From positions 496,001 through 560,000 of the forward strand of contig NZ_FWWR01000009.1 in NCBI RefSeq assembly GCF_900176115.1: DNA of 64,000 nt, read 5' to 3'. The notes under the pieces were generated by a model. It was not told the origin of the DNA, ran no database searches, and saw nothing but the letters and a program-made list of their open reading frames with translations. Position 1 is the stretch's first letter. Every line of letters begins with the position of its first letter. Both the position numbers and the translations under genes were made by a program. This DNA comes from Peptoniphilus asaccharolyticus DSM 20463. Its GTDB lineage: Bacteria > Bacillota > Clostridia > Tissierellales > Peptoniphilaceae. Positions 18,480-26,685 of the stretch are shown piece by piece.

Positions 18480-19603
18480 TGTTCCACCTCTTTCTCAGAT
18501 GCATCTTCATCTTCCATAACAATTTCTCCATTTTCTAAGGTTGTTCCCTTTGGAGCTATTTGTATAGTATCTTGACTTACAGTTGTTGATATAGAATCTC
18601 CAGAAATATTTTCTTCAATTTGAATTACTTCGGTAGTTTCTTCTGACATTTCAGTAACTTCTTCAACAACGGTTTCTGATTTTGCTACAATAGGTCTATG
18701 ATATTCGACTTCTACTTCATACGGATTTTCTGAATCGTAATAAGCTGCTATTTTATCTCTAAGAGAAGAATTTTCGATTGTATAATCGTCAATCATGTGT
18801 TGGCTAATTACATTAGATAATAAATTCATATCTTTATCATAATAGAAAATCTTTTCATAAGGAGAATCTTTTAGTAGAATAGCTCCTATTGTTGTGAATG
18901 GTGTTAAATCAGATAAATTCTTATGAATTCTTATAAGCTTGTCATTAGAAATTTTATCTTTTAAGTACTCAATATCTCTTATTTTACCATCATATAGATA
19001 AGCTGCTCTGTCACAGTATCTTTGTGCTTCCATAAGACTATCTGTAAGCATAAATACAGTTAACCCTTCACTTTCCTTCAAATAATTTAAGTGAGCAAAA
19101 AGCACTGAAACTTGTTCGTTAGATAAGAACTTTGATGGTTGATCCATTATTATCAATCTTGGTTTGATAATAAGAGCGTTTATAACCGCAAATAACTTCT
19201 TTTCAGATTCTGTCATTTCAGAGAATCTCAATCTTTGATTAAAATTAAAAAGCTCTAAAAGTTTCTCTAATTCATCAGTATTTTGTAGATTATGTGAAAC
19301 TAAAGTTTTCTTAAATAGATATGAAGCTCTTATATTTTCGTTGAAAACGGCTTCTTCTGGTATATATGAAACACTTTCTTTTATATATTTAGAATCTTTA
19401 GCACAATCCATATCATAAACCATTATTTGCCCTTTAGCAGGTTTAAGATAATTAAATATTATTTTAGCAATTGTTGTCTTTCCAGCCCCTTCAAGTCCTA
19501 AAAGTGCAAAAAATTCACCCTCTAAAACTTCTAAGTTGAGGTTTTGAAATACCTTTTTTTTGCCCATTCTTTTTGTCAAATCACTCATGACTATGGCACT
19601 CAT
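18476..19603 (-). CDS. ABC transporter ATP-binding protein with degenerate active site and acidic C-terminal extension
   Basis: Partner of the ABC-2 permease. It is 375 residues from the ATG at 19603 (SD GAGGTG). Walker A GLEGAGKTT is at about 36-44, and Walker B LIIMDQP at 150-156 keeps Asp154 but has Gln155 where the catalytic Glu belongs. The LSGGQ signature is replaced by FSEMTESEKK (about 127-136), and the H-loop His by Asp188 (LTDS). A tail from about 230 is acidic and Glu/Thr-rich. Nucleotide binding looks possible, but normal hydrolysis does not. It could be a regulatory or very slow transporter, or it may work with another ATPase. Confidence 0.8.
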   Translation of the reverse strand: MSAIVMSDLTKRMGKKKVFQNLNLEVLEGEFFALLGLEGAGKTTIAKIIFNYLKPAKGQIMVYDMDCAKDSKYIKESVSYIPEEAVFNENIRASYLFKKTLVSHNLQNTDELEKLLELFNFNQRLRFSEMTESEKKLFAVINALIIKPRLIIMDQPSKFLSNEQVSVLFAHLNYLKESEGLTVFMLTDSLMEAQRYCDRAAYLYDGKIRDIEYLKDKISNDKLIRIHKNLSDLTPFTTIGAILLKDSPYEKIFYYDKDMNLLSNVISQHMIDDYTIENSSLRDKIAAYYDSENPYEVEVEYHRPIVAKSETVVEEVTEMSEETTEVIQIEENISGDSISTTVSQDTIQIAPKGTTLENGEIVMEDEDASEKEVEQ

Positions 19604-19634
19604 TATTTTCACCTCTTTTAAATTTGTTAATTTT

Positions 19635-19663
19635 ATTATAATATATTTCTTAGATAAAACCAA
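19635..19663 (-). promoter_or_regulatory. Promoter of ABC transporter operon
   Basis: TTGGTT (19658-19663), 17-base spacer and TATAAT (19635-19640). The same AT-rich gap also holds a plus-strand TATAAT (19637-19642) that could serve ychF, so it is probably a divergent promoter region. Confidence 0.65.
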
Positions 19664-19704
19664 TTAAATTGTAAATTTAAATAAACTAATGAAAGAGGAC
19701 AAAA

Positions 19705-20796
19705 ATGAAACTAGGAATAGTAGGACTACCTAATGTAGGTAAATCAACACTTTTTAATGCTTTGACTAAAGCTGGAGCTGAAGCAGCAAATTATCCATTT
19801 GCAACTATTGAACCAAACGTTGGAGTTGTAAGTGTGCCTGATGAAAGGCTTAATGTACTATCAAAGATGAGTAATTCAGCTAAAATTGTGCCAGCTCACA
19901 TAGAATTTTTTGATATAGCTGGTCTTGTTAAAGGAGCTAGTAAAGGAGAAGGTCTAGGCAACCAATTCTTAGCTAATATAAGAGAAGTTGATGCAATAGT
20001 TCACGTTGTAAGATGTTTTGATAATGACAATGTAATCCATGTGGATGGTTCTGTAGATCCTATTAGAGATATAGAAAACATAAATTTAGAACTTATCTTC
20101 TCAGATTTAGAACAAATCGAAAAAAGACTGCAAAAAACTGAAAAACAATTAAAAGGAGATAAAACTTTAGCTCCTGAAGTTCAACTTTTAAAAAAATTAA
20201 AAGAGTTACTTGAAGAAGGTCTACCTGCAAGAAATTTAGAACTAACTGAAGAAGAAAAGAAAATCATTAAAAATTACCAATTACTTAGCGATAAGAGTGT
20301 TATCTATGTAGCTAACATTTCAGAAGATGAAGTTAGCAGTGATGAAGAAAATGATTTAGTTAAACGTGTTAGAGAATTTGCAAGCAAACAAAATGATGAA
20401 GTTGTAGCTATTAGCTGCGAAATAGAATCTCAAATTCAAGCTTTAGAAGATGATGAAAGAGATATGTTTATGGAAGAACTTGGTCTTGAAAGTGCCGGAC
20501 TTGATAAACTTATAAAATCAAGCTATAAACTTTTAGGTCTTATTTCATATTTGACTACTGGTGAAATGGAAACACGTGCTTGGACAATTGTAAATGGAAC
20601 CAAAGCTCCTGGTGCAGCTGGTAAAATTCACACAGACTTTGAAAGAGGATTTATAAAAGCAGATATAATTTCCTATGAAGATCTTGTAAATTCTGGTTCA
20701 ATGGCTGAAGCAAGAGAAAAAGGCCTTATTAGAAGTGAAGGTAAAGAATATGTTATGAAAGACGGAGATGTCGTAAATTTCAAGTTTAATGTTTAA
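19705..20796 (+). CDS. ychF: YchF/OLA1-family nucleotide-binding protein
   Basis: Obg-like P-loop protein that binds ribosomes and hydrolyses ATP rather than GTP; involved in stress and translation tuning. It is 363 residues, the family length. Walker [10 protein letters not shown] is at residues 6-14. [17 protein letters not shown] follows near 70, and the C-terminal TGS domain ends [28 protein letters not shown] precedes the ATG. It is the only intact housekeeping gene on the plus strand here and is a single-gene unit ending at a two-way terminator. Confidence 0.97.
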   Translation: MKLGIVGLPNVGKSTLFNALTKAGAEAANYPFATIEPNVGVVSVPDERLNVLSKMSNSAKIVPAHIEFFDIAGLVKGASKGEGLGNQFLANIREVDAIVHVVRCFDNDNVIHVDGSVDPIRDIENINLELIFSDLEQIEKRLQKTEKQLKGDKTLAPEVQLLKKLKELLEEGLPARNLELTEEEKKIIKNYQLLSDKSVIYVANISEDEVSSDEENDLVKRVREFASKQNDEVVAISCEIESQIQALEDDERDMFMEELGLESAGLDKLIKSSYKLLGLISYLTTGEMETRAWTIVNGTKAPGAAGKIHTDFERGFIKADIISYEDLVNSGSMAEAREKGLIRSEGKEYVMKDGDVVNFKFNV

Positions 20797-20801
20797 TTTT
20801 C

Positions 20802-20845
20802 AAAAAAGCTTAGGTGCTAAAAATAGTATCCTAAGCTTTTTTTGT
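20802..20845. terminator. Bidirectional terminator after ychF
   Basis: Stem AAGCTTAGG/CCTAAGCTT flanked by an A-run on the left and TTTTTTT on the right. It can end ychF transcripts, and weakly any transcript from the other side. Confidence 0.85.
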
Positions 20846-20895
20846 TTATATTCAACATTTCTAAATTTCTTATCTTACTAAAATAAATACTACAC

Positions 20896-20930
20896 AAATA
20901 AGCTGAGGAACTATTTCCCCAGCTTTATTT
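20896..20930 (-). terminator. Terminator after the coiled-coil gene pair
   Basis: Long stem: AAATAAAGCTGGGG pairs imperfectly with CCTCAGCTTATTT, around AAATAGTT. It lies just after the stop at 20937. The T-tract is short but the stem is strong. Confidence 0.65.
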
Positions 20931-20936
20931 TTAATT

Positions 20937-22004
20937 TTACTTTGCAGATTTATATAACTTTAAAGAATGTTCCATAACTCCCGGAGTTTTAATAAAGTCA
21001 ATAGGTTCGATTCCATCTGAGAAGTCTACCACTTTATATACATTTCCCGAAGTGTCATAGTAGTAGTTTATAATTTTTTCATCTTTCAATTCAGAAATTA
21101 TGTGTACTCTACCTCTAAAATCCTTTAAAATCTTTATATTTCCATTTTCAAATTTTTGCTCTTTAATATTAACATAGTTGGTGTAAATATTTGAAATAGA
21201 ATAAACATCTGTTCCGAACAAAAGTTTCTTGTAGTATGCCTCTGTAAATTTTTGAGGTATGCTATAATTACTAGAACTTATGACGCTAGTCTGTCTTTTT
21301 ATATTTTGTAAGTCTATTTCTTTTTGGTCACTTGCACCAACAAATGCCAAATGGTCTAACATTTCCAATCCTAAACTTTTTAGCACAACCATATTTTGAT
21401 ATAAACTAACTAGTCTATCTTTTGATTCTATCTTTGACTTAGCTTTTGAAAAATAATTATTTGTACTGTTATAGTAATTTAAAATTCCATTGTATTTATA
21501 AATCTCAAAATTACTCCTTAACAGATTGTAGTTTACTTCTCTTATTAAATAATCATTTTGCAATATACTTGAAATCAACAAGTTTGACTTAGCACTCTCT
21601 AAATCTCTTACTTTATTGTTAAAGTAGAATGAGTTTATTCTCGCTTCTGAATTTTTCAATCCTATTTTTTTAATATTTTGTACATTGTAGTCTAAAGACA
21701 CAGGATAAGAAATATAGTCGTCATATTTGTTTGACTCATAATCATATTGAGGAACTAAATTTTCAAGTACTTCTTTTCTAGAATTCAATTTACCCAATTT
21801 TTTATCTAATTCATCTATGGACTCTTTAGCTTTTTTATTCTCTTTCTTTATTTTTAAAATTTCAGACTGATATTTTGCATTTTCTACAGAAATATTATTA
21901 TTTAGCAAATCAAGATTAGATTTTGAAAAGAAAAGCAATACACATCCTATTATCATAAATGCTGAACTCAATACAATTTTAGAATTATTATTCAGATTTT
22001 TCAT
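20937..22004 (-). CDS. Unknown membrane-anchored coiled-coil protein
   Basis: I do not recognise this family. It is 355 residues from the ATG at 22004, which has AGGTGA upstream; the longer reading starts at GTG. One TM segment (about 9-27) is followed by a Lys/Glu coiled coil (about 40-80) and then a large extracellular-type region rich in Asn, Tyr and Ser. There is no lipobox or catalytic motif. It overlaps the upstream gene by 17 bases and has the same TM-plus-coiled-coil layout, so the two products probably act together at the cell surface. Operon mates include an RseC-like protein and aspS. Confidence 0.6.
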   Translation of the reverse strand: MKNLNNNSKIVLSSAFMIIGCVLLFFSKSNLDLLNNNISVENAKYQSEILKIKKENKKAKESIDELDKKLGKLNSRKEVLENLVPQYDYESNKYDDYISYPVSLDYNVQNIKKIGLKNSEARINSFYFNNKVRDLESAKSNLLISSILQNDYLIREVNYNLLRSNFEIYKYNGILNYYNSTNNYFSKAKSKIESKDRLVSLYQNMVVLKSLGLEMLDHLAFVGASDQKEIDLQNIKRQTSVISSSNYSIPQKFTEAYYKKLLFGTDVYSISNIYTNYVNIKEQKFENGNIKILKDFRGRVHIISELKDEKIINYYYDTSGNVYKVVDFSDGIEPIDFIKTPGVMEHSLKLYKSAK

Positions 22005-22830
22005 AAGTCTCACCTGTTAATTTTGCTATAACCGCTTGGTTTTCATAGTACTTTCTTACAAAAGCTTCTGTATTATAAACTAATTCATTTAAGTTTGTAC
22101 TGGTTAGAGTCCCTGTATTTAACTCAAAACTTTCTAATGTTTTAAATATTTGATGTGTAGTCAAAACATTATTATAGATAGAATTTAAATTTTCAGGAAT
22201 ATCTGTCAAGTCATGAGAAACTTCATACAAGTTATCCGAATAAATTGCAGTTAGAAATAACAATAGATTGTTGAATTTAGATTCTCCATTTATAGAATTT
22301 AAATAAGCTATTGTTCCCGTCTTTTTAGCTTCATTCATAAACCCGTCTATAGCCAATTGTGAATATATATCAGGATTTAACTGCTCACTAATTTCTCTAT
22401 CATCTAAAGAAGTTATTTTAGCAACCAAACCACTGAAATCTTCCGATTCATAATATTCTCCGTCAAAATAGTGTATATATTTTTTCAGTTCTTCTTTTAA
22501 GTCATTTTTTATTCTATTGTTTTCATCTTGCAATCTCTTAACTTCTTCTTGTACTAACTCATCATCTTCTTTGAGGTAGTCAAATCCGTAAGTTGTAAAA
22601 AATTCTATAGATTTATCATTTAAATCTTTTTCCTTGATTGCAAGAGATTTGGAATTTACTTCAACTTCTTCTTTTATATTCTGCAATTCTTTCTTTAAAG
22701 ATTCTAAATTATTTAATTCTGACAAATAACTGTTATACTTCAATTTAGAATAAGCAAATATAACACTAGTAACTACCAAAAAAATTATAGAAAAAGTTAA
22801 TATCGTTTTATGCGAGTTTTCTTTATTCAT
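21988..22830 (-). CDS. Unknown membrane-anchored coiled-coil protein
   Basis: Not recognised. It is 280 residues. A short cytoplasmic start is followed by one TM segment (about 9-27) and a coiled coil with many Lys/Glu (about 33-75), and then a second heptad-rich stretch (about 88-115). The rest has acidic surface-type composition without motifs. It begins 2 bases after the RseC-like gene and overlaps its downstream neighbour, so the three are co-translated. A role in the envelope is inferred only from topology. Confidence 0.6.
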   Translation of the reverse strand: MNKENSHKTILTFSIIFLVVTSVIFAYSKLKYNSYLSELNNLESLKKELQNIKEEVEVNSKSLAIKEKDLNDKSIEFFTTYGFDYLKEDDELVQEEVKRLQDENNRIKNDLKEELKKYIHYFDGEYYESEDFSGLVAKITSLDDREISEQLNPDIYSQLAIDGFMNEAKKTGTIAYLNSINGESKFNNLLLFLTAIYSDNLYEVSHDLTDIPENLNSIYNNVLTTHQIFKTLESFELNTGTLTSTNLNELVYNTEAFVRKYYENQAVIAKLTGETYEKSE

Positions 22831-22832
22831 AA

Positions 22833-23240
22833 TTAGTCAATCTTTCTCAGTTTTATTTCAGAACTGGTAAGTTTTAATTTTCCATCTATTTTCTTTATTA
22901 TAAAGTATGTTATGGCTAAAGCTATTAATCCAATTAAAAGACTACCGAGTTGATTTTTTTCTCCTAAAGCCATAAATGATACTATTATACTTGTTATAAA
23001 TACAATAAGAGGTACTCCGTAGACTAGAGCTATATATCCCAACACTTTAGCAGAATTTATTTCCAACTCTACTATATCACCTATTTCAGCATTTATTGTG
23101 TTTAGAACTCTTATAGTCTTAGGTTTAGACTCGCAGTGAGCGCCACAAGTCTCGCAACTGCCTCCACAAGCACTTGCTCTTACACTCACCACGTTTACAT
23201 AATCACCATCAGTATTTATAACAACACCAGAATTTTTCAT
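22833..23240 (-). CDS. RseC/SoxR-reducing-system family membrane protein
   Basis: It is 135 residues. A soluble N-terminal part carries clustered cysteines: C25, C29, C32 and C36 within ACGGSCETCGAHC. Two TM segments follow (about 68-88 and 95-115). This layout matches the RseC_MucC (SoxR reducing system) family, often linked with Rnf-type electron transport. No rnf genes are visible here. It sits directly after aspS and before the two coiled-coil membrane genes. Redox role is known only for proteobacterial members and is uncertain here. Confidence 0.75.
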   Translation of the reverse strand: MKNSGVVINTDGDYVNVVSVRASACGGSCETCGAHCESKPKTIRVLNTINAEIGDIVELEINSAKVLGYIALVYGVPLIVFITSIIVSFMALGEKNQLGSLLIGLIALAITYFIIKKIDGKLKLTSSEIKLRKID

Positions 23241-23259
23241 TCTAACACCCCCTGAAGTG

Positions 23260-25032
23260 TCAGTCTATCACCTTTACATGAACTTCTTGAAGTTGTTTTT
23301 CAGATACATATGCAGGTGCTCCAGTCAACAAGTCTGTCGCTGATTGAGTTTTAGGGAAAGCTATTACGTCTCTTATATTTGATGAATCTGTAAATAGCAT
23401 AACCATTCTATCAAGTCCATAAGCTATACCGCCGTGAGGTGGCGCTCCATATTTAAATGCATCAATTAAGAAACCAAATTTTTCTTGCGCTTCTTCACTT
23501 GTGAATCCAAGGGCATTGAACATCTTTTCTTGAATTTGAGGATCGTTAATTCTGATACTTCCGCCCCCCATTTCATCTCCGTTGATTACTATATCGTAAG
23601 CTTTGGCTCTACAGTTTTTAGGGTCAGATTGTAGTTTGTCCAAATCTTCATCCATTGGAGCTGTGAAAGGATGGTGTTTTGCAACATATCTTTCTTCTTC
23701 TTTGTCATATTCGAAAAGCGGGAATTCAGTAATCCATAATAATTCATAATGGCCAGGTTTTATTAAGTCCATATCCTTTGCAACCTTGTTACGTAGATTA
23801 CCTAAACTGTCAAATACTACATCTTCTTCATCAGCTACAAACACTAATAGGTCTCCATCTTTACCTTCCATTTTAGCTATTAAAGAATTTAGAATTTCTT
23901 CACTGATAAATTTAGATATAGGTGAAGATACTTCTCCGTTTTCTAACTTAATCCAAGCAAGACCTTTTGCGCCGTATGTCTTAACAAATTCTTCAAGCTT
24001 TGAAATTTGTTTTCTTGAATATTGAGATGCTCCGTTCTTTATATTAATACCTCTGATAGATCCTGTTTCAACCTGAGAGTCGAATACTTTAAATCCAGAA
24101 TTTCTAACTTCTTCTTTAACATCTACAAGTTCTAAACCAAATCTCAAATCCGGTTTATCAACACCAAATCTATCCATGGCTTCTTTATATGTCATTCTTC
24201 TAAGAGGAAGTGGTAAATCTACATTTACCATTTCTTTAAATGCATATTTTAAAAATCTTTCGTTAGTTTCTATTACATCTTCTATGTCTACAAAGCTCAT
24301 TTCAGTATCTATTTGAGTGAATTCAGGCTGTCTGTTAGCTCTTAAATCTTCATCTCTAAAACACTTAGTTATTTGGAAGTATCTATCGAAACCAGAACAC
24401 ATAAGTAATTGTTTCATAAGTTGAGGTGATTGTGGCAATGCATAGAATTGTCCCTCATTGATTCTAGAAGGAACTAAATAGTCTCTTGCTCCTTCAGGAG
24501 TTGGTTTAGTTAACATAGGTGTTTCAACTTCAATGAACCCTTCAGATGCATAAAAATCTCTTGTAACTTTATAAAACTTAGATCTTGCAAATAATTTTTT
24601 TTGCATTGCTGGTTTTCTAAGGTCTAAAGATCTGTACTTTAATCTCATATTTTCAGATACATTGTCATCATCTTTAATATATATAGGTGGAACTTCTGAT
24701 TTGTTTAAAATTCTTAACTCATTGGCTAATATTTCTATTTTACCAGTTGGAATTTTATCGTTTATAGAAGATCTTTCTCTTACAGTACCTTTTACTGCTA
24801 CTACAAACTCTGATCTCAATCCTGTAGCTTTTTCAAAAAGTTCTTTATCTACAGTGTCATCAAAAACTACTTGCACAATTCCTTCTCTGTCTCTCACATC
24901 GGCAAATACAATAGAACCTAAATTTCTTTCTTTTGCAATCCAACCCATAACAGTTACTTCATTACCAATGTTATTTTCTCTAAGTTCTCCACAATAATGA
25001 GATCTTCTTAATCCAGTTAATTTATCAGACAT
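23260..25032 (-). CDS. aspS: Aspartyl-tRNA synthetase
   Basis: Class IIb synthetase that charges tRNA-Asp. It is 590 residues: N-terminal OB fold (about 1-110), catalytic core with FRDEDLRANRQPEFTQID (motif 2 region, near 217-234), bacterial GAD insertion (about 290-420) and motif 3 GIAYGLDRMVML near the C-terminus. SD GGAGG. It has its own consensus promoter (25137-25165) and a short leader with a terminator, which suggests regulated expression. The gene that usually precedes it, hisS, is absent, and a Mur ligase lies there instead. Confidence 0.97.
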   Translation of the reverse strand: MSDKLTGLRRSHYCGELRENNIGNEVTVMGWIAKERNLGSIVFADVRDREGIVQVVFDDTVDKELFEKATGLRSEFVVAVKGTVRERSSINDKIPTGKIEILANELRILNKSEVPPIYIKDDDNVSENMRLKYRSLDLRKPAMQKKLFARSKFYKVTRDFYASEGFIEVETPMLTKPTPEGARDYLVPSRINEGQFYALPQSPQLMKQLLMCSGFDRYFQITKCFRDEDLRANRQPEFTQIDTEMSFVDIEDVIETNERFLKYAFKEMVNVDLPLPLRRMTYKEAMDRFGVDKPDLRFGLELVDVKEEVRNSGFKVFDSQVETGSIRGINIKNGASQYSRKQISKLEEFVKTYGAKGLAWIKLENGEVSSPISKFISEEILNSLIAKMEGKDGDLLVFVADEEDVVFDSLGNLRNKVAKDMDLIKPGHYELLWITEFPLFEYDKEEERYVAKHHPFTAPMDEDLDKLQSDPKNCRAKAYDIVINGDEMGGGSIRINDPQIQEKMFNALGFTSEEAQEKFGFLIDAFKYGAPPHGGIAYGLDRMVMLFTDSSNIRDVIAFPKTQSATDLLTGAPAYVSEKQLQEVHVKVID

Positions 25033-25046
25033 TTATTCCTCCATAT

Positions 25047-25070
25047 TAAAAACTCGTCCCTTGGGACGAG
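25047..25070 (-). terminator. Attenuator hairpin in aspS leader
   Basis: Stem CTCGTCCC/GGGACGAG followed by TTTTT, ending about 15 bases before the aspS ATG. It lies inside the leader that begins near 25130, so it acts as an attenuator for aspS. Confidence 0.85.
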
Positions 25071-25130
25071 CGGTCTTTTATTTCTTAGTAAGCCCTCTTA
25101 CCCCTGACATAGTCAGATAAGGTACTAAAC
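25071..25130 (-). promoter_or_regulatory. aspS leader aptamer-like region
   Basis: Between the predicted start site and the terminator, the RNA can form an outer helix TTTAGTA/TACTAAG. Inside it is a hairpin with CTGAC-TAT-GTCAG and CTTAT/GTAAG. A competing hairpin GTAAG-AGGG-CTTAC uses the same bases. Mutually exclusive helices before a terminator are typical of a switch. The T-box bulge sequence is not present and the leader is too short for one, so the class is unknown. Confidence 0.45.
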
Positions 25131-25136
25131 ACTTCA

Positions 25137-25165
25137 ATTATATTATTTTATATTCTGTGTGTCAA
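25137..25165 (-). promoter_or_regulatory. aspS promoter
   Basis: Perfect consensus TTGACA (25160-25165), 17-base spacer and TATAAT (25137-25142), located right at the end of the murE-like gene. One of the strongest-looking promoters in the window. Confidence 0.85.
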
Positions 25166-25167
25166 TT

Positions 25168-26685
25168 TTAGCATATTCTGTTTTCTACTTTATCTTTTAA
25201 AATATCCAAATTAGGTTTTCCAACAGCTAAAAGTTCATCGTATAAAAATCCTGCACCTTTATCCATACCTTGACATCCAGCAAGTAATAATACATCCCCT
25301 TCATTAATCTCACCTAAAACAGATTTCATAGCATCTGCTAAAGTATCAATTATTTCATATTCCATATTGTGTGCAGACATTATTTCTTTAAACACTTCAA
25401 GTTCTTCATCCAAAACAATATCTTTCTTGCCTACAACATCTTTGCTCAATGTGGCGAATACCTTTGTTAAATGTAAATCTTCAAACCATTCAACCATTCT
25501 TTCAGAAGTTTCACGATTTAGTTCCACTCCCCTGCTTCCTCTTATTGCATATAGTACATGTAAATCTTTATATGACATTTGTTTTAATGTATCTAAAGTT
25601 ACATCAATATTTCTTACATTTGCGAAGTGGTCATCCAGTACTTTGAAATCACCATCATAAATCATTTCACATCTTCTCTCGACTCCAGTAAATAGTTTTA
25701 GAGCTTTTATGATAATTTCTTTATCTATTCCCTCTAACAATGCAACTATTATTGCAGCTACTGAATTCATAACAGAAGAAAATCCAGAAGCTGATAATTC
25801 AACTTCGAAACTGTCAGGTGCTATCTTAACTCCATTAAAATTAACCTCTTTTAAAATTTCAAAACGATACTTTCCAAATCCTGTGCTTAAATCTAAATCT
25901 TTAATTGTAAAATCATAATTTGAATTTTCTAAAGAATAAGCTACTACTTTGCCCTTAGTTTCTTTGGCTAACCTCTCTATTTCTTCAAAATCCATATTTA
26001 ATACACAAGCTGTTTTCTCTTGGGCTTCTCTTATAAGTCTAGACTTAAATTTATAATAATTTTCAAAGCTACCGTGTTGGTCTATATGTTCTCTTGAAAA
26101 ATTGTTGAATGTTACAATGTCAAAATCTATATTTTTATTTCTATATAGTTCTTGTGCTGAAGAAGATACTTCCATTGTAACTTTTTCAATATTATTCCCT
26201 ACCATATCATATAAGTATCTTTGTAAGTCATAAGATTCTGGAGTCGTCAAAATAGATGGAACCATAACATCTGCATATTTTGTATATACGGTTCCTATTA
26301 TACCTGTACGATAACCATCCAATCTATATATAGTATCCAACATAAATGATGTTGTAGTTTTTCCATTAGTCGCTGTTATGCCAACCATATTTAATTTTGT
26401 TGATGGTTCACCAAAGTATTTATGAGACATATCAGCTAAAGCAATTCTTGAGTTTTCAACTTGTATTTGCGGTATATCAACTTCTACATAGTCTTCAACA
26501 ATAGCTACTACAGCGCCACTTTCATAAGCATTTTTAACATATTTATGTCCATCAGTAACATATCCTTTTATAGCTACAAATAGATCGCCTGGCTCAACAT
26601 CATTTGAGTTGTATCTTATATTTTTTATTTCTAAATCTTCCATTTCCAACTCATTAAAATTATCTACCAACTGGCTTAATTTCAT
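25168..26685 (-). CDS. MurE-like Mur ligase, divergent
   Basis: Mur-ligase family protein of 505 residues with all three domains. The P-loop is GITATNGKTTT near residue 102, TTPESYDLQ near 148, and the carbamylated-Lys region is ENYYKFK. It departs from true MurE at several sites: DHLD reads EHID, the DYAHTPD stretch reads DDHFANVR, the DNPR amino-acid-selecting motif is not found, and GKGHE reads GCQGMDKG. So it probably joins an amino acid to a UDP-MurNAc peptide or similar substrate, but which one is open. It overlaps hemZ by 4 bases and occupies the usual hisS position. Confidence 0.75.
   Translation of the reverse strand: MKLSQLVDNFNELEMEDLEIKNIRYNSNDVEPGDLFVAIKGYVTDGHKYVKNAYESGAVVAIVEDYVEVDIPQIQVENSRIALADMSHKYFGEPSTKLNMVGITATNGKTTTSFMLDTIYRLDGYRTGIIGTVYTKYADVMVPSILTTPESYDLQRYLYDMVGNNIEKVTMEVSSSAQELYRNKNIDFDIVTFNNFSREHIDQHGSFENYYKFKSRLIREAQEKTACVLNMDFEEIERLAKETKGKVVAYSLENSNYDFTIKDLDLSTGFGKYRFEILKEVNFNGVKIAPDSFEVELSASGFSSVMNSVAAIIVALLEGIDKEIIIKALKLFTGVERRCEMIYDGDFKVLDDHFANVRNIDVTLDTLKQMSYKDLHVLYAIRGSRGVELNRETSERMVEWFEDLHLTKVFATLSKDVVGKKDIVLDEELEVFKEIMSAHNMEYEIIDTLADAMKSVLGEINEGDVLLLAGCQGMDKGAGFLYDELLAVGKPNLDILKDKVENRIC

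Noticed and set aside
25033-25167. T-box riboswitch before aspS
   Set aside because: The position and terminator fit, but the conserved antiterminator bulge sequence is absent and a leader of about 98 bases is too short for a specifier stem.
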